This document shows positions 43,748 through 53,190 of a DNA stretch of 64,000 nucleotides, piece after piece. A model generated the notes under the pieces. It saw only the letters and a list, made by a program, of their open reading frames with translations. It ran no database searches and was not told where the DNA came from. Every line of letters begins with the position of its first letter. Position 1 is the stretch's first letter. Source of the stretch: Deltaproteobacteria bacterium (lineage in GTDB: Bacteria > Myxococcota_A > Polyangia > Polyangiales > JADJMO01); NCBI GenBank assembly GCA_025363655.1, contig JANYDK010000093.1, positions 1 through 64,000 on the forward strand. The letters run 5' to 3'. The translations under genes were made by a program, and so were the position numbers.

Positions 43748-45747
43748 TGTCGAAGCTATGGATTCTGGTCACGTGCGCGGCGATGAGCGCGAGCTCCATG
43801 GCGTGCGCGAAGACCGACTACGGCACGGCCTGCGCCGACGACCTGACGAAGTGCGACGACTACGACGGCGGTAGTCTCGACGACGCGACCTTCGACGGCG
43901 GCGACAGCGCGGTCGGCACCGACACCCGCATCGACGTGGGCGATGCCAAGGTCGACGTCGCCGACGGCGCCGATGGTGCGGAAACAGGAGTCGGCGACAC
44001 CGGCAAAGACGGCTGCACGCCGATCACCTGCGCGGCTTCTGCTTGCGGATCGATCGACGATGGCTGCGGCGGCACGGTCACCTGCTCGACGTGTCCGACC
44101 GACAAAACATGCGATTCGACGACGCATGCGTGCGTATGCAAACCGATCACGACGTGCCCGGCGGGCCTCGAATGCGGCGACGTCCCCGATGGGTGCGGAA
44201 GCACCTTCAAGTGCCCCGCGTGCACGTCGGGCAAGACGTGCAACACGACCAGCAACAAGTGCGAGACGACGTGCACGCCGGCGACGTCCTGCACCACCGG
44301 CAAGTGCGGGACCATCGACAACGGCTGCGGCACCGGCACCATCACCTGCGCTGCCTGCACTTCACCGCAGACGTGCGGTGGCGGAGGCACCACCGGCATC
44401 TGCGGATGCACGCCGACGGGTACCTGCGGCGCCAAGGTCTGCGGAACGGTCCCCGACGGCTGCGGCGGCACGATCAATTGCGGCACGCTCGGCGGCGGTT
44501 GTCCGAGCGGCACGATGTGCAACTCGAGCGGCGCCTGCGTCTGCGTGCCCGGTACCTGCGGAACACACGTCTGCGGAACGATGCCCGACGGTTGCGGCGG
44601 AACGCTGACCTGCGGAACGCTCGGCGGCGCCTGTTCGGGAACGTTGGTCTGCAGTGGCGGCTTCTGCGCCGATCCGTGCGCGGGCATCACGTGCACCGCG
44701 ACGCCGGCTGCGATTTGCACCACCTCGACGGCGAAGCGCACCTATGCGGCCGGCGTTTGCTCGGGCGGAACGTGCTCGTACGCACCGACCGACACGCCCT
44801 GCGGTAGCGGACAAATCTGCAGCCTCGGCGCCTGCGTCACGCCGCCACCGTCGTGCTCCGGAGGCCTCGACGGCACTTGGAACTGCGGCCCGACGGGCAC
44901 CGAGAGCTGTTGCGCCAGCCTTCCGGTGACGGGCGGCGCCTTCAAACGCAGCTACGACAACGTCAGCTACACCGACGCTTCGTTCGTCGCGACGGTCGCC
45001 GACTTCAAGCTCGACAAGTACGAGGTCACCGTCGGGCGCTTCCGCAAGTTCGTCAACGCCGTCGTGGGCGGCTACGTGCCGCCCGCGGGCTCGGGCAAAC
45101 ACACGCACCTGAGTGGCGGCGCCGGCTTGAACGGCAGCGAAACAGGCTGGGACTCCTCGTGGAACGCGCTCCTTCCGACGACCAAGGCCACATGGGACGG
45201 CACCAGCAACCTGGCGTGCGATGCCTCATCGGCGAGCTGGACCTCGGCCGCCGGGGCCAACGAAAAGCTCCCCATCGGCTGCGCGACTTGGACGCAGCTC
45301 TACGCCTTCTGCATCTGGGATGGCGGATTCCTTCCTTCCGAAGCCGAGTGGAACTACGCGGCCGCCGGCGGCGCCGAACAACGCGCCTATCCGTGGTCGG
45401 TACCTCCCACCTCCGTCGTTTACGACGCCACCTACGCCACCGGCTGCGGCTCGGTCGGATGCCTACCGTCTCCCGTCGGCTCGCTCCCCAAGGGCAACGG
45501 CAAGTATGGACAATCGGACCTGGCGAGCAACCTCTTCGAGTGGACGCTCGACTGGTTCAAGACCACCTACAACGAGACGAGCTGCACCAACTGCAGCCTC
45601 CTCACGTCGGCGAGCGCGACCGACCGAGCCGTCCGCGGCGGCGCGTACATCTTCGTGAAGGACTCGTCGCTGACGAGCGCGCGCAACAATTGGAGGCCGA
45701 GCACCAACTACTATGGGCTCGGAGGGCGCTGCGCACGGCTGCCGTGA
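43747..45747 (+). CDS. Cys-rich lipoprotein with formylglycine-generating (SUMF1-like) domain
   Basis: 666 residues. Lipobox SSMACAK at about Cys20, acidic stalk, Cys-rich GCGGT-type repeats (about 85-345) similar to those of the 35345 gene, and a C-terminal SUMF1/FGE-sulfatase-type domain: DKYEVTVGRFRKFVNAV, LPIGCATWTQLYAFCIWDGGFLPSEAEW, and NLFEWTLDWF with RGGAYIF. Most such bacterial domains lack FGE activity and bind ligands. The surface position and neighbouring kinase suggest a signalling or adhesion module. Confidence 0.85.
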   Translation: MSKLWILVTCAAMSASSMACAKTDYGTACADDLTKCDDYDGGSLDDATFDGGDSAVGTDTRIDVGDAKVDVADGADGAETGVGDTGKDGCTPITCAASACGSIDDGCGGTVTCSTCPTDKTCDSTTHACVCKPITTCPAGLECGDVPDGCGSTFKCPACTSGKTCNTTSNKCETTCTPATSCTTGKCGTIDNGCGTGTITCAACTSPQTCGGGGTTGICGCTPTGTCGAKVCGTVPDGCGGTINCGTLGGGCPSGTMCNSSGACVCVPGTCGTHVCGTMPDGCGGTLTCGTLGGACSGTLVCSGGFCADPCAGITCTATPAAICTTSTAKRTYAAGVCSGGTCSYAPTDTPCGSGQICSLGACVTPPPSCSGGLDGTWNCGPTGTESCCASLPVTGGAFKRSYDNVSYTDASFVATVADFKLDKYEVTVGRFRKFVNAVVGGYVPPAGSGKHTHLSGGAGLNGSETGWDSSWNALLPTTKATWDGTSNLACDASSASWTSAAGANEKLPIGCATWTQLYAFCIWDGGFLPSEAEWNYAAAGGAEQRAYPWSVPPTSVVYDATYATGCGSVGCLPSPVGSLPKGNGKYGQSDLASNLFEWTLDWFKTTYNETSCTNCSLLTSASATDRAVRGGAYIFVKDSSLTSARNNWRPSTNYYGLGGRCARLP

Positions 45748-45909
45748 TGTCGAATTCACGCGGGCTCCCTCGATGGTGGTCGCGAGGAGATGCGCCGCCG
45801 GATCGCTGAAGATCGCGTCCGCACGCAACCGGCGGCGAAGTCCAGCCGACATGGAGATGAGGGCGGTAGATTCGTCATCAACTCGATCTCGAGAAGGAGA
45901 GCGTCCGCC
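45748..45909. other. Short intergenic region before effector island
   Basis: 162 bases without a gene. A GGAGAG Shine-Dalgarno precedes the GTG of carrier 1. No convincing promoter, terminator or attachment site is seen, so the left edge of the island is defined only by gene content. Confidence 0.3.
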
Positions 45910-48900
45910 GTGACCCGTGAGTGGTTCCTCGACACCGACCGTGAACGCGTGCGACTCGCGCTTCCTGCCGAGCCCATGCCGTCGATCTTCGTGCGCGCTG
46001 CGCTCGATCGGTGGCTGCAGGATCCGGCGGCGCTGCGCTCGCTCGTCTCGATGGCTGAGCACGTCGCGCCGGAGCGCGACCACCGCACGCACATCGACGA
46101 TGCCGAGGGTATCCGTCGGCTGCGCGAGACCCTGGTCACGGCCTTCGCGCGCGGAGCACTCGTGGTCGAGGCCATGGAAACGGTCGCGGCAGTCCTCGCA
46201 AGCGCGCCGAAGAGCTCGGGTGCATCGCCGGGGAAGAGCGCCAAGTCTGGAGCGACGCCCACGGGTGCGAAGAGCAAGTCCGGGCCGACCAGCGGCGACG
46301 ACGGGGCGGCAGGTACGTCGCCGAACTCACTCGAAGATCCGATCGGTTGGTTCGAGGTGACCGTCGTCGACGCTTGGGGAGAGCCGATCGGCGATCTGCC
46401 CCTGGAGATCTCGTACGCCGGCACGCGCAAGAGGTTGACGACGCCTTCGAGCGGTCGCGTGCGCCTCGAGAAGGTCGACGCCTCGTTCGGGTCCGCGCGA
46501 ATCCTCGACGTTCCGGCAGCGCGCGACCTCGTGCGGCCGCGCTTCCTCAAGAAGCCGCCGCCCGCGCCGCCCGCGGTGCCCAACCCGACCCGAGTCGCGC
46601 TCACCGACGACCTCGACACCGTGCCGCTGACGAGCGAGGTGCCCAAGACCATCGTGGTAGTGAAGTCACTGACGCGCGTGCGTTTGCTCGGTACGCACTT
46701 CGACACCAACAAATCGTTCATGCGCAAATCGGCAGTGCCGGGCCTGCAGCGCGTCTATCGCGAGTATCAGAAGCTCGGAACCGGAAGTCTGCTGGTCGTT
46801 GGTCACACCGACACGGTGGCCGACGAGAGCTACAACCTCGACTTGTCGCTCGAGCGTGCCGAGGCGGTGAAAGCCTATCTGCGCGACGACGTGCCTGCGT
46901 GGGAGGCCTGGTTCGACGACGACAGACCGCAGAAAAAACGCTGGGGCTCGAGTGAAATCGCCCACATGATCTCGGCGTTCCCTTGCGAACAGACCGTGGC
47001 TGGCTTTCAGACGTTCAGCAACGGCGCCCGGGAGACGTCCTTGAAGATCGATGGGAAGGCGGGGCCGCAGACGCGCCACGCGCTCATCGAGGCCTACATG
47101 GCACTCCCCGACACTTCGCTTCCGAAGACGATTGGCATCGAGATTCATGGGCTCGGTGAGTTCTTCCCGGCGACGGAAGACAAGAGTGACAATCTGGAAT
47201 CGGAAGAGAACCGGCGCGTCGAGATGTTCTGCTTCGACGACGCCATTCATCCGCCGGTGCCGGGGAAGAAGGGGAAGAAGGGCGAGCCGGAGTATCCGCA
47301 GTGGAAGACGCAGGTGACGGAGACGGTGGATGTCGATGGCGAGGACGACGTGCCTCCCCTGCTGTTGACGTTGACCGCCGCCGAGGGCTCGCGCCCGCGC
47401 CTCTTGGCAATCAACGAGAACGAGCACGTCGTTCTCGCGCTCGACGAGTCGCACGCCGAGCGAGTCGGGACCTCCCTGACGTTCGAGATCGACAAGGCGA
47501 ACTTGCCTTCCCCGGTTCACTTCGTTGCCGAAACGTGGGGCGTGCAGTTTCCGCACGGTGTGTCGTTTCTCCCGACGGCTCTGGTTGCGCCGCTGAAGAA
47601 TCACGACGCTGCGGCGCTGGCCCGCGTGATCTACGGCGACGCTCCCTCCCTGACGGCGTCCTCCGGGGCGGTGCTCGCCGCCGCGCCGACGACGACGACG
47701 GTGACGGACCGACTCAAGGTCCGAATTACAGTTTCCGACGGCGTGAATCCCAGCAATCTCGAGGTCGACGTGCCGCGGCCGGCACCGAAAGGAGGCGGCA
47801 CGTTCATCCACACGAACAAGCTGATTGGTCTCCTCCAAGTCACGCTCGATGGCACACCCTCTTCGCCACGCGTCAAAGACGTCGTCGGCGATTTCGCCTT
47901 GTCGCTCCCAGCGAAGACTTCGTACGTGCTCGAGGTACGGCTCGACGATGCCGATCCCGACGGAGCGCCGCTGGTGGTCAAGCAAGAGATCGTCTTCCAC
48001 CTGACGTCGAAGGGCTGGGTCGCCGATACCCCGAACGTTCACCCGCGCATCACCGGCCTCTCCCCGGCCATCGCGTCGGCGAAGACGAACGAGTTCACGT
48101 TGTCGCTCGACGTCTCGTTCATCGGAGTGACCAAGCGCACTGCGCGAGTCAACAAGGCCTACCGGGAAGCTCAACTGCTCGGTTTCTTCGCCGACAACGA
48201 CGCCCTCGAAAATCAGACGGAGCACGCGACGTCGATTCATCGCACGATCAACGAAGTCGCTTCGGTAGCCGCGACGACGCGCGTTCGGGAAGATCCACGC
48301 AAAGGCGATCAGTCGCCGACCGTTTGGCTCATCGTTGGTCCGAACAAGGGCGTCTTCAAGAAGAAGAAGGTCGACGTCTTTCTCTATTTTCAGAACGAAG
48401 CCACCGACCACACCTCGGCGGATCGACATGGGTTCGGAAACGTCACGCGGATCGTCACTGGCCCCGGCGTCTTCAAGGCTGGCGCGGCACAGGGGAGCTA
48501 CGGAACGGCGCTCGTGCCAGATGACAACGTCCGCGCCGTCCCCAAACCGGACGGCACGGTCGACACCATTCGCAAGAGTTTTCACGACACGACCGGATAC
48601 GCTTCCTACCCTGGATGCGGATGGGCAGCGCAGCTCGAGGCCTCCGGCACCGACGTTCTCATGGTGATGCCGAACGTCGTTCCCGGAGGAAATGGGATGT
48701 CCTTCGGCGATCTCGCTCTCGCTGACACCGGTATTCCGCGCATAGAACGCCTACTTTTCATGCTGTGGGCGGATCAGAAAGATCGCAGCGGAGATCCGCC
48801 CGAGCTGCGGCGTTTGATCCTCGGTGGCTGGAGCTCGGGTATGAATACCGTGTTCCAGTGGTTCCAATTCGACGCGGGCAATCGTGTCGACAGCATATTT

Positions 48901-49680
48901 TGTTTCGATGCGACAGGCGCGGAGTTCGAAACGAAGGACGACAAGCCGTCGTTTCCGCCCCTCGGGCGTCCTCAGCCCTTTCCGCAAGGTCCCCACTGGG
49001 AAGCCTGGCTGAAGAAGACACCGAACGCGAAACCGCAATTGAGCTCGAGGAAGGGCGACCGTTTCGTTGCATTCGTCAACGGGGGCTACAGCCAGGAGCG
49101 CGCGATTGGGGCTGCCAGCCATCTCGGCAAAGCTGGGCTTGGCGGTCGGCTCGTCTTGCACGAGCCCTCGAGCGAAGGCTTCTGGTTCGACGATCTCGAC
49201 TACCGCAAGGCTCACCACTCGGCCGACTTTCCTTCGACGATCACTCCGAATCAAGTCTGCGTACACAAGGAGACGGGTGCGCACACGACTGCGGACTACA
49301 AGCTCTTCCTTTGCCACGGCTCCAGCGAGTCCACGACCATTCGCGTCCTCTCCGGCATATCGCGTCACGAGGCGGCTGACTTCTTCTTTAATGCTCTGGG
49401 CGCTGGCATCGGCCATGACGGCACGAACAGTGGCGTCACCGTCACGGAATATGATCTGGCGATTGGCCGTCCGATCACGAAGGTCGGCGGCGTCAAGACC
49501 CTCCCGTCGGCGCCGCACCACCAGCTGAGTCTTCTGAACACCGTCGACCTCAACGAGTCCGATCGCGCGCTCAAGGAGCGACACACCTGGTCGGTCTCTG
49601 GAGGAATGACCACCCCTGGGGGGTTCAAAGGCTATCTGCAGCTGTGCCTCGAGAGAGCGCGCGCCGCGGGTTTCTTGTGA
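45910..49680 (+). CDS. Carrier 1: OmpA/PG-binding carrier fused to alpha/beta-hydrolase toxin
   Basis: 1256 residues, no signal peptide. Head with EWFLDTDRERVRL (residues 3-16) and a helical region; beta-rich part at about 145-260 (GWFEVTVVDAWGEPIGD); OmpA-like domain at about 263-325 (GTHFDTNKSFM and VVGHTDTVADESYNLDLSLERA); PG-binding-like segment at about 361-396 (FQTFSN..IDGKAGPQTRHAL) and ENRRVEMFCFDDAI. The unique C-terminal half (about 700-1256) contains GGWSSG near residue 974, the nucleophile elbow of an alpha/beta-hydrolase, with GCGWAAQLEASGTDVLMVMP before it. It is likely a T6SS lipase/esterase effector. The GTG start at 45910 was chosen because the WFLDTD motif follows at once. 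Lipid specificity is unknown. Confidence 0.82.
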   Translation: MTREWFLDTDRERVRLALPAEPMPSIFVRAALDRWLQDPAALRSLVSMAEHVAPERDHRTHIDDAEGIRRLRETLVTAFARGALVVEAMETVAAVLASAPKSSGASPGKSAKSGATPTGAKSKSGPTSGDDGAAGTSPNSLEDPIGWFEVTVVDAWGEPIGDLPLEISYAGTRKRLTTPSSGRVRLEKVDASFGSARILDVPAARDLVRPRFLKKPPPAPPAVPNPTRVALTDDLDTVPLTSEVPKTIVVVKSLTRVRLLGTHFDTNKSFMRKSAVPGLQRVYREYQKLGTGSLLVVGHTDTVADESYNLDLSLERAEAVKAYLRDDVPAWEAWFDDDRPQKKRWGSSEIAHMISAFPCEQTVAGFQTFSNGARETSLKIDGKAGPQTRHALIEAYMALPDTSLPKTIGIEIHGLGEFFPATEDKSDNLESEENRRVEMFCFDDAIHPPVPGKKGKKGEPEYPQWKTQVTETVDVDGEDDVPPLLLTLTAAEGSRPRLLAINENEHVVLALDESHAERVGTSLTFEIDKANLPSPVHFVAETWGVQFPHGVSFLPTALVAPLKNHDAAALARVIYGDAPSLTASSGAVLAAAPTTTTVTDRLKVRITVSDGVNPSNLEVDVPRPAPKGGGTFIHTNKLIGLLQVTLDGTPSSPRVKDVVGDFALSLPAKTSYVLEVRLDDADPDGAPLVVKQEIVFHLTSKGWVADTPNVHPRITGLSPAIASAKTNEFTLSLDVSFIGVTKRTARVNKAYREAQLLGFFADNDALENQTEHATSIHRTINEVASVAATTRVREDPRKGDQSPTVWLIVGPNKGVFKKKKVDVFLYFQNEATDHTSADRHGFGNVTRIVTGPGVFKAGAAQGSYGTALVPDDNVRAVPKPDGTVDTIRKSFHDTTGYASYPGCGWAAQLEASGTDVLMVMPNVVPGGNGMSFGDLALADTGIPRIERLLFMLWADQKDRSGDPPELRRLILGGWSSGMNTVFQWFQFDAGNRVDSIFCFDATGAEFETKDDKPSFPPLGRPQPFPQGPHWEAWLKKTPNAKPQLSSRKGDRFVAFVNGGYSQERAIGAASHLGKAGLGGRLVLHEPSSEGFWFDDLDYRKAHHSADFPSTITPNQVCVHKETGAHTTADYKLFLCHGSSESTTIRVLSGISRHEAADFFFNALGAGIGHDGTNSGVTVTEYDLAIGRPITKVGGVKTLPSAPHHQLSLLNTVDLNESDRALKERHTWSVSGGMTTPGGFKGYLQLCLERARAAGFL
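46330..46730 (+). repeat. Duplicated carrier DNA block, copy 1
   Basis: The central part of carrier 1 is close in DNA to 51712-52108 of carrier 2, while the flanks are not. For example 46669-46724 differs from 52047-52102 at three of 56 bases. This suggests recent duplication or gene conversion. Confidence 0.8.
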
Positions 49681-49694
49681 ACACCGCATTCACC

Positions 49695-50951
49695 TCATGG
49701 CGACTCGTCGCGGTACACCTCGATCGCGCCCTTCACGCGCAACACTTTGGCGATCGAACGACCACTCTCCGTCCCCGTCGCGATGAGCAGTGGTTCGACG
49801 ATCTCGAGGCGGTGAATCTCGAATTTCGGTCCGCTTTGATTCACGAATCGGCTGGTATCGACGAGCCGCATGCTCCCGTTTCCGATGCCGACCTCTCCCA
49901 TCGAGCTCAGAGGAAACACGCAGCGTCGTGGCGGCTCGCGGATGGGATCGGTGAGAGGACGGGTCGGGCCGGTCTCGGACTCGTACGTCCGGCTAGCCTC
50001 GAAGGCGCGCCGGTCGTGGAATCCGTCCTCCCAACGCACGAACGCGGAGTACTGGCCCTGAGGATGAATCACGAGGCCGTTCATCTTGCCGTCGGTGCTC
50101 AGCACGAGGTGACAGGGGCCGACCTGGGGCCGCAAAGAGAGCGATGCCGACGGCACCGGAGCCTCGTCGTCTCCCGCATTGATCGTTCGGGGTACGTCCA
50201 CCTCCCAGAGCGTCGTCAGGTTCCAGCGGTAGCAACCGGCCTTCACGAAAGCTCCGGCATCGCTGGTGAGGCAGATGCCGTCGCCGTGTGGCTCGGGTAC
50301 GAAGCTCGAGGGTGCGAGCGCCGCGAGCCAAGGCCCTCCCGTGATCGACGCCGACGATGGCGAGAGACGGTCGGTTCGAAAGGGTCGCGTGCTGACCGAC
50401 ACGCCGCTCTTCGCGTCGAACACCGCGACATCTCCAGCCTCCTCGCGCAGTACGACGTGGACTCCGATGAGGCTCGCCTCGGACACGGGTTTCACGCGGC
50501 GAATCTCGTAGAGGGATGCGCCCGACGACGCGGCGTAGGCCTGCACTCCGTCACCTCGCGCGCACAGTACGATTTGATCGTCGACGCGCAACGAGAGACA
50601 GGCCGCACGCGGCGTGGCCTGCCATCGCCGAACGCCAGTCGCGACGTCGAACGCGAAGATCTCCGTGCCCGACGTGAGAACGGCCAGCTTGTCGTCGGAG
50701 GTCATCAACTCGTCGATGGGCGCGGGCGTCAGGAGCGTCGCCACGACGCCCAGTCGCTCGAGTGCCACCAATTTGCCGTGCAAGACGCGTCGCAGGGGCG
50801 GACCCTCGGTGACGTCGGGCGACGCGGACACCGATGGACGCGGAGCATTCGGCACTTCCGGACGGATGCGCTCGGCGGCGGGGTGCTCGCACGCAACCGC
50901 GAACGGCAGGAGGAGCAACGGCAGAGCGCAGGGGAACAGTCGCGCGATCAT
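49695..50951 (-). CDS. Beta-propeller lipoprotein, candidate immunity to carrier 1
   Basis: 418 residues. The signal has the lipobox LLPFAVACEH (Cys21). A PQQ/WD-type propeller follows (for example LAVLTSGTEIFAFDVATGVRRWQA, IVLCARGDGVQAYAASSG, VVLREEAGDVAVFDAKSG). It lies convergent to, and 14 bases from, the hydrolase carrier gene. A lipoprotein in the periplasm fits neutralising a periplasm-acting lipase; no immunity family is recognised, so this is inference from position and localisation. GTG/ATG choice: ATG 50951 starts the signal peptide. Confidence 0.75.
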   Translation of the reverse strand: MIARLFPCALPLLLLPFAVACEHPAAERIRPEVPNAPRPSVSASPDVTEGPPLRRVLHGKLVALERLGVVATLLTPAPIDELMTSDDKLAVLTSGTEIFAFDVATGVRRWQATPRAACLSLRVDDQIVLCARGDGVQAYAASSGASLYEIRRVKPVSEASLIGVHVVLREEAGDVAVFDAKSGVSVSTRPFRTDRLSPSSASITGGPWLAALAPSSFVPEPHGDGICLTSDAGAFVKAGCYRWNLTTLWEVDVPRTINAGDDEAPVPSASLSLRPQVGPCHLVLSTDGKMNGLVIHPQGQYSAFVRWEDGFHDRRAFEASRTYESETGPTRPLTDPIREPPRRCVFPLSSMGEVGIGNGSMRLVDTSRFVNQSGPKFEIHRLEIVEPLLIATGTESGRSIAKVLRVKGAIEVYRDESP

Positions 50952-51045
50952 GACGGCCGGCTCCAGCGTACGCCGTCTCTCGATAATTCGGATGGGAGTT
51001 CCTCCCGAGCTGAGCGAGGTAATCGTGAGCCAGCATCGTCAATTC

Positions 51046-51354
51046 TCAATCATTGCGCGTGTCCGCCCCCGCATCGCTCGGTGCCGCGATTTTCTGCGGG
51101 TGTCCGGTGACGCCAAAGTACCAGCCATGGTCGACCATCACCCGGTAATAAAAGCCGACCTGGAAGTCGCCGGAGTAAGTCACCGTCAGCGTCACGTCGT
51201 CACGATCGTCCATCGATCGCAGCGTGATCGAAGGCGGCGTCGCGCCGCCGGATACCTCGCATATGTTGTTGATCTGCGAGCCCGGCTTGACCTGGTTCTT
51301 GTCGGCGAAGACCAGGCGACTCGCCTTCCATTTCGAGGAGCCACTTTGGGCCAT
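51046..51354 (-). CDS. Small hypothetical protein (possible remnant)
   Basis: 102 residues, no signal peptide or recognised domain. Core IDs: SQINNICEVSGGATPP and TVTYSGDFQVGFYYRVMVDHGWYFGVTG, suggesting a beta-rich fold. ATG 51354 lies only 8 bases from the divergent carrier 2 start, leaving no room for a promoter between them, so it may be a fragment of an older immunity or effector gene. The frame is open upstream in antisense to carrier 2, but that is a shadow. Confidence 0.4.
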   Translation of the reverse strand: MAQSGSSKWKASRLVFADKNQVKPGSQINNICEVSGGATPPSITLRSMDDRDDVTLTVTYSGDFQVGFYYRVMVDHGWYFGVTGHPQKIAAPSDAGADTRND

Positions 51355-51362
51355 CGGTTGCC

Positions 51363-53141
51363 ATGAAGCGCTGGTACCTCGACACCGATTTCGAGCGCGT
51401 CCGCGTCGTGCCTCGCGACCACGTTGCGTCCTCGCTCGTCGAGCCCGTCGTGCTCGAAAAGTGGATGCGCGATCCAGCTGCCCTGGCAACTCTCCTATCG
51501 GTGGCTCAGGCCGTGGCGCCTTCGCTCGAAGCACCTCGGGGCCCCGATGACGTCGACGGCCTTCGTCGTCTCCGCGACGCGCTGCTCTCCGCCGTCGCTG
51601 CGGGCGCGCTCCTCGTCGAACCGCAGGGCTCGACCGACGGCGCGTTGGCCAGACTGCCGAAAGCAACAGGGAGCCCCGCGTCGCTCGGGCCCCCCCAGGC
51701 GGACCCCAACGAAGACCCGACGGGGTGGTTCGAGGTCACCGTCATCGACCCTTGGGGAGAACCGATTGGCGAGTTGAACCTCGAGATTTCCTACGCCGGT
51801 ACGCGCAAGAAGCTGACGACGCCGGCCAATGGTCGCGTTCGGGTCGAGAAGGTCGGCGCCTCGTTCGGATCGGCACGAATTCTCGACATTCCGGCGGCGC
51901 GGGCGCTCGTGCGGCCGCGCTTCCTCGAGAAGCCGCCGACCACGCCGCCCGCGGTGCCCAACCCGACGCAGGTCGCGCTCACCGATGACTTGGACACGGT
52001 GCCGCTCACGAGTGAGGTGCCCAAGACCATCGTGGTGGTGAAGCCGCTGACGCGCGTGCGTCTGCTCGGCACGCACTTCGACACCAACAAGTCGTTCATG
52101 CGGTCGAGCGCGGTGCGGGGCATTCGCTTGCTGGTCGCCGAGGCGGAGAGGTCGCCGAAGGGCAACGTTCTCATCGTCGGTCACACCGACAGCGTCGGGC
52201 CCGAAGAGGAGAACCTCGGCCTCTCGGTCGATCGCGCCGAGTCGGTGCAGGCGTACCTGAAGAACGACGTGAAGGCCTGGGAGGCTTGGTTCTCCGAGTC
52301 GAAGCTGCAGAAGACGCGTTGGGGGAATCTCGAAATCGCGCAGATGATTTCCGCCCTGCCCTGCGACCAGTCGGTGGCTGGGTTCCAGCAGTGGAGCAAC
52401 GAGAACAAAGGCACGTCGCTCGTCGTCGACGGCAAGCCGGGCGAGCTGACGCGACGAGCGCTGATTCGCGCGTACATGGAGCTGGGTGGAACGACGCTAC
52501 CCGCAGGGATGGGGCTTGCCGTGCACGGGTGCGGCGAATTCTTTCCGGCAGAGGATGTCGGAGATGGGGTGGCTGACGAGGAAAATCGGCGAGTGGAGAT
52601 GCTTTGCTTCGACGACGCGATCAACCCGCCGGTGCCGGGGAAGCGCGCGAAGAAGGGCGAGAAGGAGTATCCGCAGTGGCGTGAGCAGGTGACGAAGAAC
52701 GTGGATGTCGGGGCCAAAAAAATCGTGACGGTCGACGTACGGCTCACGGGACCGGATCTCCAGCCCATCCCTCATGCGCCGTGCCGACTTCGCGCGCGCC
52801 GACACGTCGTCTTGCATGCCGACGAAGGGGGATGGGTGAACTTCGAGCTCGAATCCGGAGATGCGAGCACCATTCTCGAGTGGGACACGCCTGCCTTCCC
52901 CGACCGCTTCGGCTACTGCCGTGCGCTCGATGCAGCGGAGCCAGGCGGCACCGACGACGAGGCCGGAATGCGGCGACTCAGGCACTTGAGCAGTGTCGGT
53001 GACACGCTCGAGGAGCTCGTGTCGGACTACCAGTCGAGCTTCCAACAGAAAGTGACCGGCCGGATCGCCGACATCCGAGACCAACTCACCAAGTGGCACG
53101 ACGGGGGACCGAAACCGCCGCCAGCAAGCACACCCGGTTAG
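51363..53141 (+). CDS. Carrier 2: OmpA/PG-binding effector carrier
   Basis: 592 residues, no signal peptide. Same plan as carrier 1: head RWYLDTDFERVRVVP (residues 3-17), helical region (EKWMRDPAALATLLS), beta-rich part (GWFEVTVIDPWGEPIGE), OmpA-like domain at about 233-300 (GTHFDTNKSFM, VGHTDSVGPEE) and PG-binding-like segment (FQQWSN..VDGKPGELTRRAL). It ends with a second beta part and a C-terminal PG-binding-like domain (RRLRHLSSV..VTGRIADIRDQLTKWHDGG). No toxin is fused. It is followed 49 bases later by a candidate amidase. The head resembles carrier 3 and the middle resembles carrier 1. Confidence 0.82.
   Translation: MKRWYLDTDFERVRVVPRDHVASSLVEPVVLEKWMRDPAALATLLSVAQAVAPSLEAPRGPDDVDGLRRLRDALLSAVAAGALLVEPQGSTDGALARLPKATGSPASLGPPQADPNEDPTGWFEVTVIDPWGEPIGELNLEISYAGTRKKLTTPANGRVRVEKVGASFGSARILDIPAARALVRPRFLEKPPTTPPAVPNPTQVALTDDLDTVPLTSEVPKTIVVVKPLTRVRLLGTHFDTNKSFMRSSAVRGIRLLVAEAERSPKGNVLIVGHTDSVGPEEENLGLSVDRAESVQAYLKNDVKAWEAWFSESKLQKTRWGNLEIAQMISALPCDQSVAGFQQWSNENKGTSLVVDGKPGELTRRALIRAYMELGGTTLPAGMGLAVHGCGEFFPAEDVGDGVADEENRRVEMLCFDDAINPPVPGKRAKKGEKEYPQWREQVTKNVDVGAKKIVTVDVRLTGPDLQPIPHAPCRLRARRHVVLHADEGGWVNFELESGDASTILEWDTPAFPDRFGYCRALDAAEPGGTDDEAGMRRLRHLSSVGDTLEELVSDYQSSFQQKVTGRIADIRDQLTKWHDGGPKPPPASTPG
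51712..52108 (+). repeat. Duplicated carrier DNA block, copy 2
   Basis: Counterpart of 46330-46730. The two blocks encode almost the same protein (RVALTDDLDTVPLTSEVPK versus QVALTDDLDTVPLTSEVPK) and match closely in DNA. Confidence 0.8.
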
Positions 53142-53190
53142 CCGGTGGCACCTTTCATGCGTCAGCAAACAAGAGAAACGAATTGGCCCG

